DNA from: CAYWRO01 sp964460345
Lineage (GTDB): Bacteria; Planctomycetota; Phycisphaerae; Phycisphaerales; UBA1924
Assembly (NCBI GenBank): GCA_964460345.1
Contig: CAYWRO010000126.1
Location: 1 to 6,603 of the forward strand
DNA: 6,603 bases
Reading direction: 5' to 3'
A model generated the notes under the pieces. The model was not told the DNA's origin, made no database searches, and saw nothing but the letters and a program-made list of their open reading frames with translations. The position numbers and the translations under genes were made by a program. Of this stretch, positions 1 to 4,926 are shown in pieces. Every line of letters begins with the position of its first letter. Position 1 is the first letter of the stretch.

Positions 1-92
1 CAATGCACAATGCACAATGCACAATGCACAATGCACAATGCACAATGCACAATGCAGAATGACGAATGACGAATGACGAATGACGAATGAGG
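1..92. repeat. Heptanucleotide tandem array (AATGCAC/AATGACG)
   Basis: From base 2 the sequence is a strict period-7 array: seven AATGCAC units (2-50), one AATGCAG (51-57), four AATGACG (58-85) and a terminal AATGAGG (86-92). The same order of unit types recurs at 6270-6353, so this is a composite element and not a simple slippage tract. It reaches the window edge, so its true left end is unknown. Heptanucleotide repeats of this style (STRRs) are established in cyanobacteria. No coding function is apparent. Confidence 0.95.
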
Positions 93-146
93 GAGAGGGG
101 CGCTGCAGGATGCGGCGGGCTTGATGGATAGATGGCCTCGTGCGTT

Positions 147-153
147 AGGGAGG
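147..153 (+). promoter_or_regulatory. Ribosome binding site that sets the regulator start
   Basis: AGGGAGG lies six bases before the ATG at 160. The upstream in-frame candidates (TTG at 121, ATG at 124) have no comparable Shine-Dalgarno sequence. They would also add residues ahead of the first beta strand of the receiver domain. The start is therefore set at 160. Confidence 0.8.
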
Positions 154-159
154 ACGCTC

Positions 160-1719
160 ATGCGGACGGTACTGGTGGTGGATGACAAGGAACTGCTGCG
201 CGACAGCGTGGGGGCGACGCTGCAGCGGGCGGGCTTCGGTGTCGTGACGGCGGCGGATGGGCAGGCGGCGCTGGCGACGATCGCGCAGCGGCGGCCGGAT
301 GCGGTCGTGACGGACCTGAAGATGCCGGGGATGACGGGGCTGGAGCTGCTGCAGGAGATCCGCGCGATCGATGAAGACCTGCCGATGGTGATGATGACCG
401 CCTTCGGGACGGTGGACACCGCGGTGAAGGCGATCAAGGCGGGGGCGTTTGATTACATCACGAAGCCGTTTGAGGGGGATGAGCTTGTCATTGCGGTGAA
501 GCGCGCGATCGAGCACTCGCGGCTGCGACGTGAGAACGCCGTGCTGAAGCGCGCGGTGCAGGACAGCGCAGCCGCGGGTGGCGGGGGCGAGGGCGCGGGC
601 CTCACCGGGCTGGATCGCATCATCGGCGAATCGCGCGCCATCGCGCGTGTGAAGGCGCAGGTGGAGGCGGTCGCCGAGTCGCACGGAACTGTGCTCATCT
701 GCGGCGAGAGCGGGACGGGGAAGGAAGTGATCGCGCGGGCGATCCACGAGATGAGCCCGCGGCGGGACGAGGCGTACCTGGCCGTGAACTGCGCAGCGCT
801 CTCGGAGTCGCTGCTGGAGAGCGAACTCTTCGGGCACGAGAAGGGCGCCTTCACCGGGGCCGAGTCGCTGCGCAAGGGGCGCTTCGAGCTGGCCGACCGC
901 GGCACGCTGCTGCTCGACGAGATCAGCGAGGTGCCGATGCGCGTGCAGGCGAAGCTGCTGCGCGTGCTGCAGGAGCGCGTGCTGGAGCGCGTCGGGTCGA
1001 GCACCTCGATCGGCGTGGATGTTCGCATCATCGCGACGAGCAATCGCGACCTGCCGCGGTTCGTGGGCGAGGGGCACTTCAGACAGGACCTCTTCTTCCG
1101 CCTCAACGTGCTGCCGATCCACCTGCCGCCCCTGCGCGACCGACTCGAGGACGTCGCGCCGCTCGCGGAGCACTTCCTCGCCTCCGTCGCGCGGCGAGAA
1201 GGGACGCAGCCGAAGCGCCTCAGCGACGAAGCGCTGGCCGTGCTCACCAGCTACGCCTGGCCGGGGAACGTGCGCGAGCTGGCGAACATCTGCGAGCGCG
1301 CGGCGGTGCTCTGCCGCGGCGAAGTCATTGACTGCGAGCTGATCGAGCCGTGGCTGCTCTCAGCAGTGGGCAGTGGACAGTTGAGAGTGGACAGTGGGGA
1401 GCACGCCGGCTCGAACCGTTCGGCGGTTGTGCAGGCGAGCAGCGCGGGATCGACCGAAGTCGTCGTGCGGCCAATCCCCGCGATGAACGGATCAGGATCG
1501 GAGGGCCCCTCGCCCGCCGCGGCGAAGGTCGACATCGCCTCCGTCGTCATGGCCGGCAAGCAGCTCGAAGACATCGAACGCGAGGCAATCCTCCAGACAC
1601 TCACACGCTTCCGCGGCCACCGCGCCAAGACCGCCGAGGCCCTCGGCATCGGCGTGCGCACGCTGGGGCTGAAGCTGAAGAAGTGGAAGGAGCTGGAGCT
1701 GGTGGAGGCGGAGCTGTAG
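160..1719 (+). CDS. Sigma-54-dependent response regulator, NtrC family
   Basis: This 519-residue protein should, after phosphorylation by a partner histidine kinase, oligomerise and use ATP to open sigma-54 RNA polymerase promoters. The receiver domain (about 1-118) has acidic residues D8 and D9, phosphoacceptor D52 in TDLKMPG, T80 and K102. The AAA+ domain (about 152-400) has Walker A GESGTGKE (182-189), the sigma-54 contact loop GAFTGA (229-234), Walker B GTLLLDEI (248-255), an arginine-rich FRQDLFFRLNV segment (307-317) and WPGNVREL (367-374). A Fis-type helix-turn-helix occupies about 486-509. The 402-485 linker is long, low in complexity and carries heptamer repeats. No kinase gene is in the window. 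Flagellar rod genes 4 kb downstream, one with a possible -24/-12 promoter, make an FlrC/FleR-like flagellar role possible, but that is inference. The gene converges on the zinc-ribbon operon. Confidence 0.96.
   Translation: MRTVLVVDDKELLRDSVGATLQRAGFGVVTAADGQAALATIAQRRPDAVVTDLKMPGMTGLELLQEIRAIDEDLPMVMMTAFGTVDTAVKAIKAGAFDYITKPFEGDELVIAVKRAIEHSRLRRENAVLKRAVQDSAAAGGGGEGAGLTGLDRIIGESRAIARVKAQVEAVAESHGTVLICGESGTGKEVIARAIHEMSPRRDEAYLAVNCAALSESLLESELFGHEKGAFTGAESLRKGRFELADRGTLLLDEISEVPMRVQAKLLRVLQERVLERVGSSTSIGVDVRIIATSNRDLPRFVGEGHFRQDLFFRLNVLPIHLPPLRDRLEDVAPLAEHFLASVARREGTQPKRLSDEALAVLTSYAWPGNVRELANICERAAVLCRGEVIDCELIEPWLLSAVGSGQLRVDSGEHAGSNRSAVVQASSAGSTEVVVRPIPAMNGSGSEGPSPAAAKVDIASVVMAGKQLEDIEREAILQTLTRFRGHRAKTAEALGIGVRTLGLKLKKWKELELVEAEL
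1364..1398. repeat. Period-7 repeat inside the regulator gene
   Basis: Five consecutive heptamers lie within the coding sequence: CAGTGGG, CAGTGGA, CAGTTGA, GAGTGGA, CAGTGGG. They encode about residues 402-413 (AVGSGQLRVDSG), just after the AAA+ domain and before the DNA-binding helices. The reading frame is kept although 35 bases is not a multiple of three. A related ACAGTGG unit begins the array that follows the stop codon. Confidence 0.85.
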
Positions 1720-1725
1720 CAGGAA

Positions 1726-1767
1726 ACAGTGGATAGAGAATAGAGAATAGAGAATAGAGAATAGTGA
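1726..1767. repeat. Heptanucleotide array (ATAGAGA)
   Basis: One ACAGTGG unit is followed by four perfect ATAGAGA units (1733-1760) and a degenerate ATAGTGA (1761-1767). It fills the gap between the convergent regulator and zinc-ribbon genes (1720-1801). I see no GC-rich stem with a T run in this gap, so no intrinsic terminator is called. Confidence 0.9.
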
Positions 1768-1801
1768 AGAGCGGCTCTGAGTGTCGCGGCGGCGTTCGCG
1801 G

Positions 1802-2473
1802 TCACGCGTTCGCGCTTCCGCACTCCGGGCAGGTTGGTGGCACGGCTCTCCGAGCCGTGTCTTGCTCCCCTCCTGCTTGGCGGCCGACCTTATCCGTCAC
1901 GGTTCGGAGAACCGTGCCACCTGAAACCGTGCCAGCGGGTAGCCCGGCCAGGTCGTAACCACAGTGCACGCAGCGGCCGCGGTGGCGGCGTCGCCATCGT
2001 CGGGTCGCGCCGGGCGTGGCAACGATGAACCACCACGGCGCAGCGTAGAACAGTGTGTTAAGGAGGAAGCCGGGCCAGAGGGGGATCAGCGGCATTGGCT
2101 CGCTCTCCTGCCGGAGAACAAGGCCGGTCTGCCAAGATCGGGAAGAAGAGGACATGGGCGTGTGCTTCAACATGGCTCGCGCGGGCCAGCCGTACTCCAG
2201 CGCCACGATCGTCTCCCACCAGTTTCCAGTTCCGGCGATGAGCGCCGTTCGCCCGCGACCGACAATCCTTCCATCGATGTCGGCGATGGAGAATCGCGGC
2301 CAGGTTGCTCCCGGAGGGAGCGTCACGGATATGCGAACCAAAGCCGGGCTTCTATCCCGAGAAGCAAGCGCCCACGCCACGCCCACCGTCGTCACCGCGC
2401 CGAGGAGGAGGCAGAGGATGGCGCGGGTGATTCTCTTTCGCCAGATTTGCTTCCGGGTCGGGCGAGGCGTCAT
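1802..2473 (-). CDS. Two-pass membrane protein with C-terminal zinc ribbon, third operon gene
   Basis: A 223-residue protein of unknown function. A basic N-terminus (1-17) leads into a membrane helix (about 17-36). A presumed extracytoplasmic core (about 37-134) contains an EYGWPARAM motif. A second helix (about 135-158, with LFYAAPWW) follows, then a very basic stretch and a zinc ribbon with C168-x2-C171-GYDL and C215-P-E-C218-G. The inside-in topology is inferred from the flanking arginines. About 30 extra residues lie between the Cys pairs, encoded by a palindromic repeat pair, whereas members of this ribbon type that I know have about ten. The ATG at 2473 overlaps the upstream TGA as ATGA and has GGAG eight bases before it, so I prefer it to the GTG at 2482. 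The tail SANA differs from the two upstream paralogs. No enzyme motif is seen. Confidence 0.8.
   Translation of the reverse strand: MTPRPTRKQIWRKRITRAILCLLLGAVTTVGVAWALASRDRSPALVRISVTLPPGATWPRFSIADIDGRIVGRGRTALIAGTGNWWETIVALEYGWPARAMLKHTPMSSSSRSWQTGLVLRQESEPMPLIPLWPGFLLNTLFYAAPWWFIVATPGATRRWRRRHRGRCVHCGYDLAGLPAGTVSGGTVLRTVTDKVGRQAGGEQDTARRAVPPTCPECGSANA
1836..1921. repeat. In-frame inverted hairpin pair, copy A (86 bp)
   Basis: Two 24-base arms (1836-1859 and 1898-1921) are inverted copies of each other. Each is a self-complementary hairpin with an 8-bp stem and 3-base loop, headed by GTGG: CACGGCTC-TCC-GAGCCGTG on the left and CACGGTTC-GGA-GAACCGTG on the right as read on the + strand. The 38-base linker is nine bases longer than in the other two copies. 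The whole element is translated within the zinc ribbon of the 1802-2473 gene. Confidence 0.9.
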
Positions 2474-2522
2474 GTGCCGCACTCCGGGCAGGTTGGTGGC
2501 ACGGCTCTCCGAGCCGTGTCTT
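2371..2522. repeat. 152-bp perfect direct repeat, copy 1
   Basis: By reading the two stretches side by side, this block matches 3093-3244 base for base with an offset of 722. On the - strand it covers the 3' end of the middle gene, the ATGA junction and the first 34 codons of the last gene. It includes one palindromic arm. The arrangement suggests tandem duplication or recent gene conversion. Confidence 0.93.
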
Positions 2523-3195
2523 CATGTTGGGCGCCGTCCGCGCCCGTCACGGTTCGGAGAACCGTGCCACCTGAAACCGTGCCAGCGGGCAGCCCGGTCA
2601 GGTCGTAGCCGCAGTGGATGCAGCGGCCGCGGCCGCGGCGGCGACGTCGCCATCGCTTCAGCGCGCCCGGCGTGATGAGGATGAGCCACCACGGCGCGGC
2701 GTAGAAGAGTGTGTCGGCAGTCAAGCCGCCCCAGCGAGGCAGGAGCGGGATCCTGCGATCGGTGTGCGAGCGGATCACGGCAGGGAGGCGATTCGTCGGC
2801 ACGCCGCGTCGAATGATCTCGGCCACAGGTAAATCCCAGCCGGACGCGAGCCGGCCCGATTCGATGCGGAGCGGTTCGACATGTGACCGCAACGCGGGCG
2901 CAGGCCAGCCGGCGGCCGATCGGCCCGGCGGCAGTTCGTTGCGCCAGTAGAGCGGTTCGCCCTCGGCAAAGCGCGCGCCGTGCGGCTGGCGAGCGCGGTA
3001 GCCGAAGCCGTCAGCGCGCAAGATGCAGAAGCCGTTCGATTCCTCTACATCCGGGAAAGCTGACCAGCGGGCAGAAGACCAGGTTGCGCACCCCCACGCC
3101 ACGCCCACCGTCGTCACCGCGCCGAGGAGGAGGCAGAGGATGGCGCGGGTGATTCTCTTTCGCCAGATTTGCTTCCGGGTCGGGCGAGGCGTCAT
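2470..3195 (-). CDS. Two-pass membrane protein with C-terminal zinc ribbon, second operon gene
   Basis: A 241-residue paralog of both neighbours, function unknown. Residues 1-35 are identical to those of the 1802-2473 protein, including the membrane helix at about 17-36. The core (about 37-155) is largely unlike the paralogs apart from an AAGWPAPAL motif (95-102). A second membrane segment (about 158-178, DTLFYAAPWWLILITPGA) precedes an Arg-rich stretch and the zinc ribbon C192-x2-C195-GYDL ... C236-P-E-C239-G, again with about 30 extra residues between the Cys pairs. The ATG at 3195 overlaps the upstream gene's TGA, and GGAG lies eight bases before it within that gene's CPECG codons. An open frame continues upstream to 3669, but it only reads through the neighbour in another frame. 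Confidence 0.8.
   Translation of the reverse strand: MTPRPTRKQIWRKRITRAILCLLLGAVTTVGVAWGCATWSSARWSAFPDVEESNGFCILRADGFGYRARQPHGARFAEGEPLYWRNELPPGRSAAGWPAPALRSHVEPLRIESGRLASGWDLPVAEIIRRGVPTNRLPAVIRSHTDRRIPLLPRWGGLTADTLFYAAPWWLILITPGALKRWRRRRRGRGRCIHCGYDLTGLPAGTVSGGTVLRTVTGADGAQHEDTARRAVPPTCPECGT
2482..2485 (-). promoter_or_regulatory. Ribosome binding site within the preceding gene
   Basis: GGAG on the - strand is eight bases before the ATG at 2473. It is formed by the Pro-Glu codons (CCG GAG) of the preceding gene's CPECG motif. With the ATGA overlap it suggests translational coupling. Confidence 0.6.
2495..2571. repeat. In-frame inverted hairpin pair, copy B (77 bp)
   Basis: The arms at 2495-2518 and 2548-2571 are identical in sequence to those of copy A. 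The 29-base linker has its own sequence and encodes part of GADGAQHE. It is translated within the zinc ribbon of the 2470-3195 gene. An extra partial unit, GAAACCGTGCC, follows the right arm, as it does in all three copies. Confidence 0.9.
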
Positions 3196-3244
3196 GTGCC
3201 GCACTCCGGGCAGGTTGGTGGCACGGCTCTCCGAGCCGTGTCTT
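3093..3244. repeat. 152-bp perfect direct repeat, copy 2
   Basis: This is the second copy of the block at 2371-2522. It spans the junction between the first and second genes of the - strand operon. A shorter and more diverged version of its gene-start half lies at about 3911-4013, at the start of the first gene. Confidence 0.93.
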
Positions 3245-4013
3245 GCTGCTCGGCGCTGTCCGTACCCGTCACGGTTCGGAGAACCGTGCCACCTGAAACC
3301 GTGCCAGCGGGTAGCCCGGCCAGGTCGTAGCCGCAGTGGATGCAGCGGCCGCGGCGACGGCGTCGCGAACGTTTCAGCGCGCCGGGCGTGATGAGGATGA
3401 GCCACCACGGCGCGGCGTAGAAGAGTGTGTCGAGGAGGAAGCCGGGGAGGATCGGGATGAGAGGAATGTCCGGCGCATCGCTTGCGCCGGTCATCCACGT
3501 TGTGCCCAGCAGGCCGCAGCGCCGAACGGGATCTGGGCGAGCGACCAGCCAGCCCCACATCGATCGAAGCGGCCAGCCGGCGGCGATGCATCGATGCACG
3601 CCGTCCGCTTCGGGCAGTCTCCCCCAGCCGCCGGCCAGCATCCGCTGCGCCAGCGCAGTCTGTTGCCACGTCGTTCCCGACATGACGTCGGGCATCGCGG
3701 CGGCTGCATCTCCCAGCGCTTCAAAGTCGCCGCGGCCGTAGGCGCGTCGCGTATGCAAGCGCGTGTGTTCACGGAACGAATCAAATGAGCCGGTCTTTTC
3801 TACCCAGCGGATGCACCAGGGACCGGCGCCGAACTCTCTGCAGATAATCTCGGCTCGCTCACGTTGCACGCTGACTTCGTGCAGGAGCCGCGGTGGCTCG
3901 CCGAGCAGCACGCACCCCCACGCCACGCCCACCGTCGTCACCGCGCCGAGGAGGAGGCAGAGGATGGCGCGGATAAATCGCCTTCGCCAGATCCGTTTGG
4001 AGCGTGCGGGCAT
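3192..4013 (-). CDS. Two-pass membrane protein with C-terminal zinc ribbon, first operon gene
   Basis: A 273-residue founder-position paralog of the two genes that follow, function unknown. It has a basic N-terminus, a membrane helix (about 14-36, with AILCLLLGAVTTVGVAW shared by all three), a long core (37-187) with AAGWPLRSM (144-152), a second helix (about 190-212, with DTLFYAAPWWLILITPG) and a zinc ribbon C224-x2-C227-GYDL ... C268-P-E-C271-G. The palindrome-encoded insert covers about 238-266. I chose ATG 4013 because it aligns with the paralog starts. The frame stays open to 4082, but that extension (ENTESTEEY) only translates a period-9 repeat. The only Shine-Dalgarno-like sequence, AGAGGAA, is about 13 bases upstream and comes from that repeat. 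The first ten residues (MPARSKRIWR) diverge from the paralogs. Confidence 0.8.
   Translation of the reverse strand: MPARSKRIWRRRFIRAILCLLLGAVTTVGVAWGCVLLGEPPRLLHEVSVQRERAEIICREFGAGPWCIRWVEKTGSFDSFREHTRLHTRRAYGRGDFEALGDAAAAMPDVMSGTTWQQTALAQRMLAGGWGRLPEADGVHRCIAAGWPLRSMWGWLVARPDPVRRCGLLGTTWMTGASDAPDIPLIPILPGFLLDTLFYAAPWWLILITPGALKRSRRRRRGRCIHCGYDLAGLPAGTVSGGTVLRTVTGTDSAEQQDTARRAVPPTCPECGT
3204..3207 (-). promoter_or_regulatory. Ribosome binding site within the preceding gene
   Basis: GGAG eight bases before the ATG at 3195 lies in the CPECG codons of the first operon gene. It is the same arrangement as at the next junction and is carried by the 152-bp repeat. Confidence 0.6.
3217..3293. repeat. 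In-frame inverted hairpin pair, copy C (77 bp)
   Basis: The arms at 3217-3240 and 3270-3293 match copies A and B exactly. The 29-base linker differs from copy B at several bases and encodes GTDSAEQQ. It is translated between the Cys pairs of the 3192-4013 gene. Confidence 0.9.
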
Positions 4014-4028
4014 CGCGCAATGGTATTC

Positions 4029-4095
4029 CTCTGTGCTCTCTGTGTTCTCTGTGGTTCCACTGCATTGAAACACAGAGATCACAGAGAGCGCAGAG
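4029..4095. repeat. Long hairpin made of period-9 repeats
   Basis: The left arm 4029-4053 (CTCTGTG units) and right arm 4071-4095 (CACAGAG and CGCAGAG units) are complementary at 23 of 25 positions around a 17-base loop. Units recur every nine bases. It lies 16 bases upstream of the first operon gene and supplies that gene's only Shine-Dalgarno-like bases. It is the same family as the arms at 5607-5754 and 6242-6412. Confidence 0.88.
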
Positions 4096-4109
4096 AAGGG
4101 CGGGCGGGG

Positions 4110-4142
4110 ATGATGATGATGAGTGACGAATGACGAATAAGG
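4110..4142. repeat. Short ATG and AATGACG repeat
   Basis: A GATGATGATGATG tract runs into period-7 units AGTGACG (4122-4128), AATGACG (4129-4135) and AATAAGG (4136-4142). These match the right-hand part of the arrays at 1-92 and 6270-6353. As at 6242-6412, it is adjacent to period-9 repeats. Confidence 0.7.
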
Positions 4143-4198
4143 AAGGAGGAACGCGGAGAGGGGATCAGCGTTGGGATGGTTGAGGGCGTTCGTTGCGG

Positions 4199-4449
4199 GT
4201 GGCCCCGCGAGGGGCCGGGGCGAGTAGCCACGGGCGAGCGAGCGTTAGCGAGCCGCCCGTGGACTGCGTCGTCTTTTATGACGCCGCCCCGGCAGGGGCG
4301 GGGGCGGTGTGCAGCGCGGAATGCGTCCATCGAGTGATGCGTGCTTTCCCCCGCCCCTTCGGGGCGGTCTTCATGTAAAAGGATGCTTTCCACGGGCGGT
4401 TCGCTGGGCTCACGCGCCCGTGGCTACTCGCCTGCGCCCCGTTGGGGCG
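4199..4449. repeat. Mirror-symmetric cluster of six hairpins (REP/MITE-like)
   Basis: Three hairpins on the left are repeated in inverted order on the right. H1 is GGCCCC-GCGA-GGGGCC (4201-4216) against CGCCCC-GTT-GGGGCG (4435-4449). H2 has stem CCACGGGCG/CGCCCGTGG (4228-4236 with 4254-4262) against 4390-4398 with 4415-4423. H3 is CCGCCCC-GGCA-GGGGCGG (4284-4301) against CCGCCCC-TTC-GGGGCGG (4351-4367). GTAG (4224-4227) heads the left H2 and its complement CTAC (4424-4427) closes the right one, which is the layout of REP sequences. The H2 arms with flanks form an imperfect inverted repeat of about 45 bp. No transposase gene is present, so any mobility would need one elsewhere in the genome. 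Confidence 0.85.
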
Positions 4450-4534
4450 AAGAGGGGCTGCGCCGCGCGCGAAGAGAGGTTTGGGCGGGGCGAAGGGGCC
4501 TGTTGGGGCTTGTGTGCGTGGGCTTGCGGGCGTT

Positions 4535-4765
4535 GTGCCGGCCGTGTCGGTGATTGAAGGGGCTCTTCCGGTCATTGTGTCGGCCCCTTCAAGTGTTGTG
4601 TCGGCCCTTCCGGTGGTCGTGTCGGCCCTTCCGGCGATCGTGTCGGCCCTTTCGGCGGTTGTGTTGGCTCTGTCAGGGGTTGTAAGGGCCCTTCCAGGGG
4701 TTGTGCGGGCCCTTACGAGTGTTGTGCGGGCTCTTACAACGCTTGTGTCGGCCGCCAACAGCTCT
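4535..4765. repeat. 21-bp degenerate tandem repeat, 11 units
   Basis: Units start at 4535 and every 21 bases after that, with consensus close to GTGTCGGCCCTTCCGGNGNTT. The middle units (4598-4660) are nearly identical and the outer units are degraded. Because 21 is a multiple of three and the units lack stops, both strands stay open. The + strand reads a heptapeptide like VSALPVV, and the - strand reads one like RADTTTG. I see no start or ribosome binding site that favours either reading, so no gene is called. Confidence 0.85.
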
Positions 4766-4911
4766 TGTTGGACGCTCACACAACGACTGTTTTTGCCGTT
4801 TATTGGACGTTGGGCCGTGGAGAACCGGCCTGGGGCGGTGTGAGGGGGTTTGTTGCAGTTGGGTTAAGGTGCGCGGGCGTTCGGCCGATGGAGTGATAAC
4901 CAACGACAGAC

Positions 4912-4919
4912 GGAGGTGA
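4912..4919 (+). promoter_or_regulatory. Strong Shine-Dalgarno sequence
   Basis: GGAGGTGA is a full eight-base match to the usual 16S anti-Shine-Dalgarno sequence. It lies seven bases before the ATG at 4927. It supports that start and suggests efficient translation. Confidence 0.85.
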
Positions 4920-4926
4920 GCGAATC

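Larger units (their letters stand above)
4014..4926. other. 913-bp gene-free region filled with repeats
   Basis: This divergent intergenic region should hold the promoters of the - strand operon and of the + strand gene at 4927. I found no convincing -35/-10 or -24/-12 site. From left to right it carries a period-9 hairpin (4029-4095), heptamers (4110-4142), a mirror-symmetric hairpin cluster (4199-4449) and a 21-bp tandem repeat (4535-4765). A short imperfect hairpin (4755-4771, CCAACA/TGTTGG) follows. Open frames of up to 167 codons exist on both strands here but look like by-products of repeat composition. Confidence 0.75.

Noticed and set aside
1..92. CRISPR array
   Set aside because: The units are contiguous heptamers without unique spacers, and no cas genes are present.
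145..1247. Long open frames on the - strand (342 and 264 codons) opposite the regulator
   Set aside because: Their Arg/His- and Ser-rich translations are typical antisense shadows of a GC-rich gene, and the + strand protein has every NtrC-family motif.
3087..3100. Lipoprotein signal (Trp-Gly-Cys after the first membrane helix)
   Set aside because: The residues before Cys do not fit a lipobox (Trp at -2), and the last paralog lacks the Cys.
3217..3240. TGGCACGG in the palindromic arms as a sigma-54 promoter
   Set aside because: It matches the -24 box, but the required GC at the -12 spacing is absent, and the sequence is explained by the hairpin.
3196..3669. 158-codon upstream extension of the middle zinc-ribbon gene
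   Set aside because: It reads through the neighbouring paralog in another frame with no shared residues, and the paralog alignment and ATGA overlap fix the start at 3195.
4014..4082. 23-codon extension of the first operon gene (ENTESTEEY)
   Set aside because: The peptide is a translation of the period-9 CTCTGTG repeat, and the other paralogs have no such residues.
4755..4771. Intrinsic terminator at CCAACA/TGTTGG
   Set aside because: The stem is only six base pairs and the nearest T run is about 18 bases away.
4276..4779. 167-codon - strand frame across the 21-bp repeat and hairpins
   Set aside because: It starts at a GTG without a visible ribosome binding site and runs from tandem repeats straight into palindromes; the openness follows from the 21-base unit.
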